Source: Cyanobacteriota bacterium
GTDB taxonomy: Bacteria > Cyanobacteriota > Cyanobacteriia > Pseudanabaenales > Pseudanabaenaceae
Assembly (NCBI GenBank): GCA_025356295.1
Contig: JANXUJ010000230.1
Location: forward strand, 1 to 50,130
DNA: 50,130 nucleotides
Direction of reading: 5' to 3'
Below, piece by piece: positions 25,221 to 34,327 of this stretch (its first letter is position 1; every line of letters starts with the position of its first letter). The notes beneath the pieces were generated by a model. It ran no database searches, had not been told where the DNA came from, and saw only the letters and a list, made by a program, of their open reading frames with translations. The translations under genes were made by a program, and so were the position numbers.

Positions 25221-26237
25221 ATGCTTGATATTTTTGATTGCGTTCCTGATGGTTTGCTAGAGCTTGAGTCTCACCAGCTTTGGCAGTTGCTCAAGCACCC
25301 CACATTAATTCATCTAGAAGGAGATCGCTCTTTACCATTATTTGTTTCGATTTTATTGCATGGCAATGAGACCACCAGTTGGTTGGCGATGCGAGAGTTA
25401 CTCTGTAAGTATCAAAATCAAAATAAATATCTACCGCGATCGCTGTCTTTATTTATCGGCAATATCGAGGCGGCGAGGTATCGCCAAAGGCATTTAACAA
25501 ATCAGCCTGACTACAATCGGATTTGGCGACTTGAGAACGAGCTAGAGCCATTGCCAGAGCAGATCATGGCGCAACAAGTAATTGCGGAGATGAGATCGCG
25601 TGGTGTGTTCGCCAGCATCGATATTCATAATAATACGGGTCGCAATCCTCACTATGGCTGTATTACCCGCTTAGATAATCATTCTCGTCAACTAGCGCGA
25701 TTATTCAGCAAAATCGTTGTCCATTACACTTGCCCTAAAACGGTTCAGTCTTACGCTTTTGGAAAATTTTGTCCTGCGATCGTCTTGGAGTGTGGACAGC
25801 CAGATATGCCCGCTGGCACTGCCCACGCTCTCGAATATGTAGAAACCTGCCTTAATTTCGATAGTTTTGATAATTTGCCAGATTCAGCGATCGCCGATAT
25901 TGATTTGTTTCACACCGTGGCGATCGTCAAAGTGCCTGAGCATCTTAATTTCAGTTTTACTGGTGATTCTGATGACGATATTACTTTTCCTGTTGAGATG
26001 GATCGCTTGAATTTTTGTGAGTTAGCGATCGGGGCAAGCTTCGGCAAGGTCAATAATAATCGAGCTTATTTATCCGTTTTGAATGAAGAGGGTGAAGAAA
26101 AAGGCGATCGCTACTTCCAAATTAAAAATGGTGAAATCACTCTTAAAGTTCCCGTCATGCCATCAATGATCACCCTTGATAAAAATATTATTCGTCAAGA
26201 TTGCCTTTGCTACCTGATGGAACGTTTAATCCACTAA
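25221..26237 (+). CDS. Succinylglutamate desuccinylase/aspartoacylase-family (M14-like) hydrolase
   Basis: A 338-residue zinc hydrolase. The zinc-binding H47-G-N-E50 motif, the second ligand H136 (SIDIHNNTGRNP) and the general-base position E190 (AIVLECGQP) are all visible. Members deacylate N-acyl amino acids or trim peptides. The local match is closer to the aspartoacylase/AstE group than to classic carboxypeptidases, and the substrate is unknown. The ATG is only 11 bases after a strong palindrome, so initiation or transcription may start within or after it. Confidence 0.85.
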   Translation: MLDIFDCVPDGLLELESHQLWQLLKHPTLIHLEGDRSLPLFVSILLHGNETTSWLAMRELLCKYQNQNKYLPRSLSLFIGNIEAARYRQRHLTNQPDYNRIWRLENELEPLPEQIMAQQVIAEMRSRGVFASIDIHNNTGRNPHYGCITRLDNHSRQLARLFSKIVVHYTCPKTVQSYAFGKFCPAIVLECGQPDMPAGTAHALEYVETCLNFDSFDNLPDSAIADIDLFHTVAIVKVPEHLNFSFTGDSDDDITFPVEMDRLNFCELAIGASFGKVNNNRAYLSVLNEEGEEKGDRYFQIKNGEITLKVPVMPSMITLDKNIIRQDCLCYLMERLIH

Positions 26238-26268
26238 AGAGAGGCGGCGCTTCGCGCCACCTCTCTTT
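26236..26268. terminator. Bidirectional terminator, 15-bp stem
   Basis: Arms 26236-26250 and 26254-26268 pair with one mismatch around a TTC loop (GGCGC-TTC-GCGCC core). It is flanked by AAA and TTTTT between the convergent M14-like and inositol phosphatase genes. Confidence 0.88.
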
Positions 26269-27120
26269 TTATCTTCCAAATGGAAATTTAAATGGTAAAG
26301 GCTTGATCAGAGCTAACTCCGCAATCATTTGTTCATGCAAATGACGATTAGTTGCCAGCAATCTTCCTGATTTCGGAATATGCTCACTACCATCATAGGC
26401 ACTCACAATTCCACCCGCCTCGCGGACAATCACCACACCCGCCGCCAAGTCCCATAGCGATAAACCACGCTCCCAATAGCCATCTAACCGACCACAAGCC
26501 ACATAGGCTAAGTCCATCGCCGCCGAGCCGCCTCGCCTTACGCCTTGAGTGATATGTGTAAAGTGACAAAACTCCGCATAGTTATTATCATCAGTCGTGG
26601 TGCGATCGTAAGCAAAGCCTGTTACTAACAGACTGCGACTAAGTTCAGTAGTATCTGAAACATGGATTGGTAGACGATTTTGGGTTGCGCCCAAGCCTGT
26701 CGCCGCTCGAAAGATTTCATCGCGAAAGGGATCATAAACCGCCCCAACCGATGGAACTCCATCAATTAATAATGCGATCGATACTGACGAAAATGGATAC
26801 TGATGAGCAAAATTAGTTGTGCCATCAAGGGGATCGATCGCCCATAAATATCGACTCTCTGTATTCCCTAGTACCCCCGATTCTTCAGCCAAAATTCCAT
26901 GATCAGGAAAGTGCCTTTGTAAAATTGATAGAACCATCGCTTCTGATTGCTTGTCTGCGATCGTCACTAAGTCTCCTGGTCGTTTTTCCTCGACCTCCTT
27001 CTCTTTGAGATTGCCTGCATAAGATTTTAGGACTGCACCACCCGCACAAGCAGCTTCAGTTGCTATATCTAAAAAGGTTTGGAGTTGTTCTTTATTAATA
27101 GAATCTAGCGAATTTGTCAT
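26269..27120 (-). CDS. Inositol monophosphatase-family protein
   Basis: A 283-residue Mg2+-dependent phosphatase of the IMPase/SuhB/HisN fold. The metal sites are E in LAEESG, the DPLDGTTNF motif, and the distal D in LWDLAAGVVIV. Family members act on inositol phosphate, histidinol phosphate or PAP, and the sequence alone does not decide. The ATG overlaps by 4 bases the end of an Uma2 gene remnant upstream. Confidence 0.9.
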   Translation of the reverse strand: MTNSLDSINKEQLQTFLDIATEAACAGGAVLKSYAGNLKEKEVEEKRPGDLVTIADKQSEAMVLSILQRHFPDHGILAEESGVLGNTESRYLWAIDPLDGTTNFAHQYPFSSVSIALLIDGVPSVGAVYDPFRDEIFRAATGLGATQNRLPIHVSDTTELSRSLLVTGFAYDRTTTDDNNYAEFCHFTHITQGVRRGGSAAMDLAYVACGRLDGYWERGLSLWDLAAGVVIVREAGGIVSAYDGSEHIPKSGRLLATNRHLHEQMIAELALIKPLPFKFPFGR

Positions 27121-27290
27121 GGTTTTAGAAATAACTGAAAACTGATTGTATGATACTTGCTTACTAGAGCTGCACTAGCATATACAGTCTCATCTCTTTC
27201 TTCTGAGCCATTGCCCGAGATAAACTCAATCACAATTAATGGCGCGATAAATTCTTTCCATTTGGGGTAGCGGGAATGAGTTGAGTAGTT
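27117..27290 (-). pseudogene. Uma2-family (DUF820) nuclease-like remnant
   Basis: The minus-strand frame directly after the hrcA stop reads SRYPKWKEFIAPLIVIEFIS, then GNGSEERDE, before losing similarity. This is a recognisable internal piece of Uma2-family PD-(D/E)XK proteins (WKEFIAPLIVIEF-S-G-GSEERD). There is no start codon and neither terminus is present. A TGA at 27117-27119 ends the frame inside the start of the phosphatase gene. An intact but different Uma2 gene lies at 42785. Confidence 0.65.
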
Positions 27291-28355
27291 TTACCATTTA
27301 TTGATTGCGTCAGTTAGATGTAGCGCCGCCGCTTGGACTGAGGCGATCGCGCGGGTATAGCCTAATCGAGTTGGACCGAGTACGCCCACTGTCCCCACAG
27401 GCTTGTCATCACAGAGATAAATGCTAGAGATAAATGTGCAGTTCTGAATCCGCGCGATCGCTATTTCTGAACCAATCTGAATACTGACAGAATTGGCGGA
27501 CGGGCTAGGCTGATCGACAATTAGAGCCATTAATGACGCGCGATCAGCTTCGAGTAACTGCACAATATTCTGGACTTGTTGCAAATTAGAAAATTCGGGC
27601 TGACGTAATAACTCAGTCAAGCCACTAATAAACATTTGACCCAGAGCCGTGCGATCGCATAATTTCATTAGCTGCGATAGCGACTGCTGCAACAAAACTG
27701 CATATTGCTGAAACTGGCGATCGAGACTGTCCCATTGCAGCACGCTGCCAAGCTCCGACCAGTTTTTATCACGCAAATTTTCATTTAAAAAATTATTAAG
27801 AATATTTAATTCGCTTTCTAAAACTTCTGGTTTAGTTTCACTTGGCAAATCGAGCGTCACTGAGGCAGTGTGGTAAGTGTCACTAACGGCGATCGCCATC
27901 AACTTAGACGCATCGACAATTACCAATTGCAAATGTCGAATCCGCATCGTTTGCAGATTTGGTGCAGTAATCACCGCGATACATCCGCTTAGGGTCGCTA
28001 AAACTTGAGCAACATCTCGTAACACGCCATCGAGACTCGACTTGCCAAAGCGATCGCTCTTACTTGCTAGAAAACGATCAATGCTATAAGACAACTCGCT
28101 GGCAGGATCGATCAACTCATCAACATAAACCCGATAACCAGAGTCAGAAGGTACACGCCCCGCCGAAGTATGTGGTTGATATAAAAAGCCACTGCGATCG
28201 AGCATATTCATCACATTGCGGATCGTGGCAGGGCTAATATCAAAGTCATAACCTGACACCAAAGCCTTAGAGCCAACTGGTTCCGCTGTTAAAATATACT
28301 GGTTGATCGTTGCCCAAAGAACTTTTTGTTCACGTTGGGTGAGCTGAGACTTCAT
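27291..28355 (-). CDS. hrcA: Heat-inducible transcription repressor HrcA
   Basis: The repressor of class I heat-shock operons through CIRCE operators. It is 354 residues when started at 28355; a longer frame from 28454 adds 33 residues without family support. N-terminal winged helix: QLTQREQKVLWATINQYILT, EPVGSKALVS, SPATIRNVMNMLDRSGFL, QPHTSAGRVPSDSGYRVYVD. The GAF-like dimerisation domain follows, and the C-terminal GVLGPTRLGYTRAIASVQ motif is intact. No groE/dnaK operon or CIRCE site (TTAGCACTC-N9-GAGTGCTAA) was seen nearby. The start region is divergent from the PP2C gene. Confidence 0.93.
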   Translation of the reverse strand: MKSQLTQREQKVLWATINQYILTAEPVGSKALVSGYDFDISPATIRNVMNMLDRSGFLYQPHTSAGRVPSDSGYRVYVDELIDPASELSYSIDRFLASKSDRFGKSSLDGVLRDVAQVLATLSGCIAVITAPNLQTMRIRHLQLVIVDASKLMAIAVSDTYHTASVTLDLPSETKPEVLESELNILNNFLNENLRDKNWSELGSVLQWDSLDRQFQQYAVLLQQSLSQLMKLCDRTALGQMFISGLTELLRQPEFSNLQQVQNIVQLLEADRASLMALIVDQPSPSANSVSIQIGSEIAIARIQNCTFISSIYLCDDKPVGTVGVLGPTRLGYTRAIASVQAAALHLTDAINKW

Positions 28356-28466
28356 AGGATTTGGCAATGCCTTAATGTTGATAAAATGTAGACCAAATAT
28401 TTGATACTCGATTATCTTATATCTTAGACAATACGGTAATCTCTCAGGTAGCAATTAAGAATCTTC

Positions 28467-30380
28467 ATGGAAAATCAAGCGCAAGCGACAATAGTTGAGC
28501 AGCAATATCTTTGGGCAGTCGGACTAGATACCGAAGCCTTTCCGCCTGAATCTCGGATTGGCGATCGCTATCGGGTGCTGTCATCACAAATTGTTGTTGA
28601 TACTGATGCTTTCACATTACCTGAGTTACCTCTCGAATTTCAAACTTATGTAGTGTCATATCTCAAGCTATCGCAACTGAGCTTACATTTGCCACGCCCT
28701 TATAGTTTGCTGTTGCTAGGCTCAGAGCTTAATCTTTCGGAAATATTTTTGCTCGAAAATGTACCAATTGATCGACATGGCAATCTTTGTCCCACATTAG
28801 AAGAAGCTTGGGTGGCAGCGCCCGCTTTGCGACAAATTAATTTGCTATGGCAAGTCCTCAATCTCTGGCAACCACTTGCAGAACAAAACATGACCCGTAC
28901 TTTGATTGATCCTAGATTGGTAAGAGTTGATGGGATGTGGGTGCGCTTATTAGAGCTACAAGCTGATGTCGTGGCGGTTCAGTTAGTCCAACTAGGCGAT
29001 ATCTGGTTGCAGTGGCGAGATATGGCTAAGCCTGAGATTGCAGAGCCGATCGCTGAGTTTTTCTACGGTCTAGCGCGCGGTGAATATGACATAAATAAGG
29101 CGATCGCTTATCTCGATCAATTGACACTAAAGGTAATGCAAGATCAGCCACTCACGGTGCGGATTGCCAGCGCCAGTGATGTGGGAATGCAGCGGGAACA
29201 TAATGAAGACGCTTGCTACCCTGATGCGAAGCGTCAAAAACGTGCTGAACAAGCTGAAGGGCTACGCGATCGCTTAGCGATCGTCTGTGATGGTCTGGGT
29301 GGACATGATGGCGGTGAAATTGCTAGCTCTCTGGCGATTAAGACTCTGGAGCAACAACTCAAAACTTTATTAAATCACGCCGAAACCGATCCTGATTTCT
29401 CCGCGCAAGGGTTTATGGCTCAGCTAGAAATGGTTGTTCGCGTTGTTAACAATCAAATCGTGGCGATCAATGATCAACAGCAGCGTCAAGCCCAGCAACG
29501 CATGGGAACAACACTCGTCATGGCTGTGATGCCTCGCCCCCATGGCAAGCCCAGCAATGAAATATATGTCGTCCATGTCGGCGATAGTCGCCTCTATTGT
29601 GTGAGTCGTCAGAATCTGCGTCAAGTTACTCTCGATGATGATGTGGCAACTCGTGAGACCACGCTTGGCTATAATTTTTATGCCTATTCATCACAACGTA
29701 TCGATGGTGGCGCTTTAATTCAGGCTTTGGGAACGCGTGGTTCCGATATGCTTGTGCCGCGTGTCCAAAGATTTTTCATTGATGAAGATTGCTTATTGCT
29801 TTTATGTTCAGATGGCTTGAGCGATTTTGATCGAGTGGAACAGATTTATGATGACTATCTGCTGCCAATTTTGACTGAAGATAGAGCGCTTGACCGCAGT
29901 TGCCAAGCTCTGATTGATAAGGCAAATGAACTAAATGGACATGACAACATCACCGTTACCTTGATGCGTTGTCGATTTGCGCCGCCCGATCCTAATGAGG
30001 ATATGGTGAGCGAAAGTGATCTGCCAACTTCAATTGATAGTCCTCAAGTGGAACCTGATACTGAAGGGATTTATGCTAATCATCAAGATTTGGCAGATGC
30101 GATCGCGATCGCGTCACCTGTGAATACTGAAATTCCCGAAGAGATAGAAAACAATATTAGTAATAACTTTAATACTGATATTAGTAATGATATTAGCGAT
30201 ATAGATTCAGCAAAGACAGAACTTGCAGTTACGAAGCAAACTAATAAAGCTTTTATTATTATTTTGGTATTAGTGGCTCTAGTGTTGGGTAGTGGTTTAG
30301 CCGCAATGCAGTTTCCTCAAGCTAAAGATTGGGTGCGTCAAAATTTGCCAACCAGTGTCAAAAAGCTCATGACTAGATAA
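28467..30380 (+). CDS. PP2C-family Ser/Thr protein phosphatase with C-terminal membrane anchor
   Basis: A 637-residue protein. The first ~230 residues are an uncharacterised, Leu-rich domain. The PP2C catalytic domain spans about 228-505, with VGMQREHNEDACY, AIVCDGLGGHDGGEIAS, QRMGTTLVMAVM, VVHVGDSRLY, LLLCSDGLSDF and the final GHDNITVTL, which hold the aspartates binding two Mn/Mg ions. An acidic Asn-rich linker leads to a single membrane helix (AFIIILVLVALVLGSGLAAM) near the C-terminus, so the enzyme is tail-anchored to a membrane. It likely counters Ser/Thr kinases. The target is unknown. Confidence 0.92.
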   Translation: MENQAQATIVEQQYLWAVGLDTEAFPPESRIGDRYRVLSSQIVVDTDAFTLPELPLEFQTYVVSYLKLSQLSLHLPRPYSLLLLGSELNLSEIFLLENVPIDRHGNLCPTLEEAWVAAPALRQINLLWQVLNLWQPLAEQNMTRTLIDPRLVRVDGMWVRLLELQADVVAVQLVQLGDIWLQWRDMAKPEIAEPIAEFFYGLARGEYDINKAIAYLDQLTLKVMQDQPLTVRIASASDVGMQREHNEDACYPDAKRQKRAEQAEGLRDRLAIVCDGLGGHDGGEIASSLAIKTLEQQLKTLLNHAETDPDFSAQGFMAQLEMVVRVVNNQIVAINDQQQRQAQQRMGTTLVMAVMPRPHGKPSNEIYVVHVGDSRLYCVSRQNLRQVTLDDDVATRETTLGYNFYAYSSQRIDGGALIQALGTRGSDMLVPRVQRFFIDEDCLLLLCSDGLSDFDRVEQIYDDYLLPILTEDRALDRSCQALIDKANELNGHDNITVTLMRCRFAPPDPNEDMVSESDLPTSIDSPQVEPDTEGIYANHQDLADAIAIASPVNTEIPEEIENNISNNFNTDISNDISDIDSAKTELAVTKQTNKAFIIILVLVALVLGSGLAAMQFPQAKDWVRQNLPTSVKKLMTR

Positions 30381-30385
30381 ATAAA

Positions 30386-30422
30386 AAACGTGGGTCACCC
30401 GCGTGGCGGGCGACTCACGTTT
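30386..30422. terminator. Palindromic terminator of the GTGGGTC/GACTCAC family
   Basis: Arms 30386-30402 and 30406-30422 pair over 17 positions with one mismatch and one G-U, loop GTG. The core reads GTGGGTCACCCGC on the left and GCGGGCGACTCAC on the right. A related core occurs at 38417-38454 and half of it at 48119-48133. It lies between convergent genes. Confidence 0.85.
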
Positions 30423-31163
30423 CTAGGTTAATAATAAATTAATGATCTGCTGGCTCGACAATGGAACGGGTAGCTGCTGAATCTGAGCGCGATCGTGATA
30501 AACTTCAATCTTTTTAGCGATCGCTTCGGTAAGTCCACCTTCCGTTAAAAAATAGGGCAGTATACTAATCTGGTCAATACCTTGAGCCAATAAACTCTCG
30601 ATTTGGGTTTCTATCTTTGGCTCGACTCCCCAATACGCCGCGATCGCTTGACTATGTTTGGCTAAGGTCTCTACTACTTGGTTAGCACCTGTTCGCCGAC
30701 TACCATGAGCGAGTAAAATTCGGGCTTGTTTCTCTGCTTGTTTCTGTTGAGCATCACATTTTGAATATTTCTCAAAGTGCTGTAATAGCAAATTAGGAAT
30801 TTGGGCATTTGTCCCTAAGTGAGCAGTTGTCCGAAAAATGAGCTTATTCTCAAACTGGGCTTGCGCGATCGCCACCTCGGCGGGAATGTCTTCACTAACA
30901 TGAACTCCTTCTAATAAAAACAAAGGCAAGATCACAATTTCCGAACAACCTTCGGAGCCATCTTCTAAATCAGCATGTTGAATTACTTCATTCGCAAACT
31001 GTGCTAATTGCTGTGCCAGCGTGAGTGTTTGACCTTCCAGACAGCCACCGCTAATATGCCGATCGCTCTGAGATCGTGCGACTGTAACTAGATTTTGTAA
31101 CGCTAACCATGAACGGCGATCGCTACTGCCATGAGTTACCAAAAAAAGTGCGGCGGCTTGCAT
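30423..31163 (-). CDS. Sirohydrochlorin chelatase (CbiX/SirB type)
   Basis: A 246-residue class II chelatase-like protein with two CbiX halves. The N-terminal half has ALFLVTHGSSDRRS and IVILPLFLLEGVHVSEDIPA; the C-terminal half has ILLAHGSRRTGAN and ISILPYFLTEGGLTEAI. Both halves retain the metal-binding histidine in THGS or AHGS. SirB inserts Fe2+ into sirohydrochlorin to make sirohaem, while CbiX inserts Co2+ for cobalamin, and the two cannot be separated from sequence alone. Sirohaem for nitrite and sulfite reductase is the likely use. Convergent with the PP2C gene. Confidence 0.88.
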   Translation of the reverse strand: MQAAALFLVTHGSSDRRSWLALQNLVTVARSQSDRHISGGCLEGQTLTLAQQLAQFANEVIQHADLEDGSEGCSEIVILPLFLLEGVHVSEDIPAEVAIAQAQFENKLIFRTTAHLGTNAQIPNLLLQHFEKYSKCDAQQKQAEKQARILLAHGSRRTGANQVVETLAKHSQAIAAYWGVEPKIETQIESLLAQGIDQISILPYFLTEGGLTEAIAKKIEVYHDRAQIQQLPVPLSSQQIINLLLT

Positions 31164-31201
31164 AGTCGTATGGGTTTGGATAAGTTGGATAAATGGACAT
31201 A

Positions 31202-31253
31202 AAACCAGAAGACGAGTTGCGGCGCTTCGTGCCGCAACTCGCTTCTTGGGTTT
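31202..31253. repeat. Palindrome between divergent genes (sirohydrochlorin chelatase/hflX)
   Basis: CGAGTTGCGGC (31213-31223) pairs perfectly with GCCGCAACTCG (31231-31241), and pairing continues outward with small bulges through AAACCAGAAG and CTTCTTGGGTTT. Both neighbouring genes are transcribed away from it, so it is not a terminator. Confidence 0.75.
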
Positions 31254-31300
31254 GACAGCTATATAATTAGGGCAGACCTAAATTATAACGAGTAACGCAT

Positions 31301-32974
31301 ATCGAAACTATTTACGGAAAAATACAAGGGCTGAAGGCAAATCAACGCAAACAATTGGAGCGACTCTATCGATCGCGCTTGCCTCAAGATAGCATCATCA
31401 CCCCTGAGCTAGCTCAACGTCTTGCCGCTGTCAGCGCTGAGCTAAAAGAAAATATCTGCATCTATATCAATCGCCGTGGACAGGTGATCAGGGTGGCGAT
31501 CGGCACGCCCAATCAAACCAAAATCCCACCATTGGAGTTGCCGCGCTATGGTAGCGATCGCCTGAGTGGATTGCGCTGTATCTGTGCAACTCCTGATCCA
31601 GAGCCGCCTAGTGACACTGATCTAACCGCGATGTTGATGCAACGTCTTGATGCATTGGTGCTGCTGCCTGTCAACCTCAAAGGCTATGCGGAGCGCGGAT
31701 ATTTGGCGCACTTATTACCCGCTAGCGATACCGAACTTCCTGAGAAACAACATGTTTGGCGCGTCTCAAATCTGATGAAATTAGAGGCGATCGCCAAGCA
31801 AGATTTTTTAGAATTAGTTGAAGGATTAGAAGAAGAATTTAGTCGCAATTTTGCAGGGCGTGCCACTGACGATAATTGTGATCGCGTGGTGCTAGTTGGA
31901 TTGATGCCACAAAAAGAGAAATCTGACTCCATGCCATTTGCGATGATCGAACTCGGTCAATTGGTAGAAAGTGCGGGCGGCAAAGTCCTCGATGCCCTCT
32001 GGCAAAAACGCGAACGTCCGCATCCACAGACCGTCCTTGGTGAAGGTAAGGTTTTAGAATTAGCGATCGCCGCGCAAACAAAAGGCGCAAATCTAGTTGT
32101 CTTTGATCGTGAACTAACCGCTTCGCAAACTCGCAACCTAGAAAGAATGATCGGGTTAAGAGTTGGCGATCGCACTGAAGTAATTCTTGATATTTTTGCT
32201 CAGCGCGCCCAGTCATCAGAAGGGAAACTCCAAGTCGAGCTAGCTCAACTCGAATATCGCTTACCGCGTCTAGCGGGGCATGGACAAGCACTCTCAAGGT
32301 TAGGTGGTGGGATTGGCACAAGAGGACCAGGTGAAACCAAACTAGAAAATGATCGCCGCGTCATCCAAAAGCGAATTACTTTCCTTCAGCAGCAAGTTGA
32401 TCATTTGCAAGCACAGCGATCGCGCATTCGTCAAAAGCGCGTTGATCAAGAAGTCCCGACCGTGGCGATCGTGGGTTATACCAACGCAGGCAAATCAACT
32501 CTGCTCAATGCGATGACCAAAGCTGATGTCTATGCTGCCGACAAGTTATTTGCCACCCTCGATCCGACCACCCGCCGCCTCAGTCTCACGGGTGAAGACG
32601 ACAAAATCCATACAGTTCTGCTTACCGATACTGTGGGATTCATTCATGAACTTCCCAAATCCCTCGTTGATGCTTTTCGGGCTACGCTCGAAGAAGTATC
32701 GGAAGCTGATGTGTTAGTTCATCTTGTCGATGCTTCTCATCCGTCATGGGAAGTTCAATTAAAAGCCGTGGACAAGATTCTCAAAGACATGCCGATCGCG
32801 GTCGGTCCGATTTTGCTAGTCTTCAATAAAATTGATGCGATCTCTGAGCCAAATCTGATTTTAGAAAAGTATCCTGAAGCGATCGCCATCTCTGCTCTCA
32901 AACGACAGGGCTTTCAGCAAATGAGTCAGTCGCTTCTCAAACTAATTGAATACACAATCGGTGAACTAACTTAA
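31301..32974 (+). CDS. hflX: GTPase HflX (start codon uncertain, probably non-AUG)
   Basis: A ribosome-associated GTPase that splits or rescues stalled ribosomes under stress. The N-terminal domain runs to about residue 380, with GLMPQKEKSDS, then GTRGPGETKLENDRRVIQKR. The G domain has G1 GYTNAGKSTLL, G3 DTVGFIHELP and G4 NKID. The frame is open from 31289 (after TAA at 31286). The upstream residues ETIYGKIQGLKANQRKQLER look conserved for the family, but no ATG or GTG lies between the stop and a TTG at 31355. ATC at 31301 would take the place of the usual Met. The true start is therefore non-canonical or is the TTG. Confidence 0.9.
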   Translation: METIYGKIQGLKANQRKQLERLYRSRLPQDSIITPELAQRLAAVSAELKENICIYINRRGQVIRVAIGTPNQTKIPPLELPRYGSDRLSGLRCICATPDPEPPSDTDLTAMLMQRLDALVLLPVNLKGYAERGYLAHLLPASDTELPEKQHVWRVSNLMKLEAIAKQDFLELVEGLEEEFSRNFAGRATDDNCDRVVLVGLMPQKEKSDSMPFAMIELGQLVESAGGKVLDALWQKRERPHPQTVLGEGKVLELAIAAQTKGANLVVFDRELTASQTRNLERMIGLRVGDRTEVILDIFAQRAQSSEGKLQVELAQLEYRLPRLAGHGQALSRLGGGIGTRGPGETKLENDRRVIQKRITFLQQQVDHLQAQRSRIRQKRVDQEVPTVAIVGYTNAGKSTLLNAMTKADVYAADKLFATLDPTTRRLSLTGEDDKIHTVLLTDTVGFIHELPKSLVDAFRATLEEVSEADVLVHLVDASHPSWEVQLKAVDKILKDMPIAVGPILLVFNKIDAISEPNLILEKYPEAIAISALKRQGFQQMSQSLLKLIEYTIGELT

Positions 32975-32976
32975 AT

Positions 32977-33020
32977 AATCAAAACCAGAGCATGGGTTGC
33001 CCATGCTCTGGTTTTGGTTA
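32977..33020. terminator. Bidirectional terminator after hflX
   Basis: AAAACCAGAGCATGGG (32981-32996) pairs perfectly with 33000-33015 around TTG, and pairing extends about 5 bp outward with one G-U. The ends AAAACCAGAG/CTCTGGTTTT match other repeats in the window. It lies between convergent hflX and the glycosyltransferase gene. Confidence 0.88.
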
Positions 33021-33032
33021 TGCAGAACATCA

Positions 33033-34205
33033 TCACTTCTCCAGAAATCTAGACAAATAATAAGATAGAGTTTTTTGAAAATGTTCAAAGCCAAAAGTAG
33101 CGATCGCTTGTTGTCGTAAAAATTCAGGCTGATAGATAACTCGATTTTCATGTCGCCCAGATAAAACCTTGATGATTGCTTCCGCTATCTCGTCTGGATT
33201 GTCAGGATTAATCAGTACGCCGATTTCTCCATGACATAGCGCATCAACTGCTCCATCTAAATTACCTCCTAACACTGGTTTCCCACAAGCCAAAGCTTCT
33301 AAATAAACGATGCCAAATCCTTCTCTTTTACTAGGCATGGCAAATAAATCACAAAGATTGTAATAATCACACAAATGTTCATCTGGAATAAATCCTACTA
33401 AGGTAACGCAATTTTGTAAATTATTTTGCTTAATTATCTGTTCAATGCGATCGTGATCGTCACCTTTACCAACAATAATGTAATGGACATCAGGAATAGA
33501 TTGCCGAATAATTGGCATTATTTCTAGTAAGCGATCGTAGCCTTTGTACTGCTCAGATGCAGATAATCGCGAAACAGTGAGGATAATTTTTTGATCAGCA
33601 CTCAAGCCATATTTTTCTAGTAGATACTGCGGTTTGGGGGCGATTTTCCAAGCTTGTGCATCAAAGGTATTATGCAAAACTCGCACTTGATCTGCTAATA
33701 AATTCTGCTCTTGGCATAAGCGATCGCGCGTAAAGCTACTAACCGCAAGAATCAAATCCGCAGACTGTAATGATTTCTTGAGTAAAGGCTTTTGAATATT
33801 CCATGCTTCGACTCCATGCGCGATCGCTATATATTTCGTACCGATTAGCTTTTGTAAGATTAGGGCGATCGGTGCAAAATTTAGGTGAGTCATAATGATC
33901 AGACTTGGCTTTTGGGCGATCGCTAAACTAAGTAACCGTAATCCAAAAAATATAGTTCTCAACGGCGAATTGACTTTCCCAGAGCAGTAAGTTTGAACAT
34001 TTGTCTGAATATTTAGAAAGCGATCGTCATCTTGCTTAACTATTTGACCAACTATCAGCGAATCATTTTTGAGTAAAACACTTAACTTTGCATAGGGATA
34101 GAGAGAATGAATCGCTTGTATTAAAAAACTGGAAAAAACCTGTATCCCGCCTTTAGTGCAGAAAAGTTCAGGAACCCACAGATGAATATTTGTGACTTTT
34201 GCCAT
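33033..34205 (-). CDS. Glycosyltransferase family 4 protein
   Basis: A 390-residue retaining glycosyltransferase with two Rossmann-like domains. The N-terminal acceptor domain begins with NIHLWVPELFCTKGGIQVFS. The C-terminal donor domain has KIILTVSRLSASEQYKGYDR, VTLVGFIPDEHLCDYYNLCD, and the E-x7-E motif in SKREGFGIVYLEALACGKPV. It transfers a nucleotide-sugar residue, probably in polysaccharide or glycolipid synthesis. No other glycan cluster genes adjoin it, and donor and acceptor are unknown. Confidence 0.9.
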   Translation of the reverse strand: MAKVTNIHLWVPELFCTKGGIQVFSSFLIQAIHSLYPYAKLSVLLKNDSLIVGQIVKQDDDRFLNIQTNVQTYCSGKVNSPLRTIFFGLRLLSLAIAQKPSLIIMTHLNFAPIALILQKLIGTKYIAIAHGVEAWNIQKPLLKKSLQSADLILAVSSFTRDRLCQEQNLLADQVRVLHNTFDAQAWKIAPKPQYLLEKYGLSADQKIILTVSRLSASEQYKGYDRLLEIMPIIRQSIPDVHYIIVGKGDDHDRIEQIIKQNNLQNCVTLVGFIPDEHLCDYYNLCDLFAMPSKREGFGIVYLEALACGKPVLGGNLDGAVDALCHGEIGVLINPDNPDEIAEAIIKVLSGRHENRVIYQPEFLRQQAIATFGFEHFQKTLSYYLSRFLEK

Positions 34206-34327
34206 TATTTATTTGATTTATTTATTTTTCATAAAGAATGAATCCAAACTTAAATCTGCTGCGTATACTCCTGAAGTGTATGCCAAATTTCGATATAGCG
34301 TTTCCCAATCTACTGAAGGAAGAATTT

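Noticed and set aside
27291..28454. Longer HrcA start at 28454
   Set aside because: The extra 33 residues show no family similarity and would cover the divergent promoter region; the start at 28355 gives the standard HrcA N-terminus.
28355..28466. CIRCE operator near hrcA
   Set aside because: No TTAGCACTC-N9-GAGTGCTAA sequence could be found in the divergent region by reading.
31839..32321. 160-residue ORF on the minus strand inside hflX
   Set aside because: Antisense shadow of the HflX GTPase, whose motifs are clear on the plus strand; its translation has no recognisable motif.
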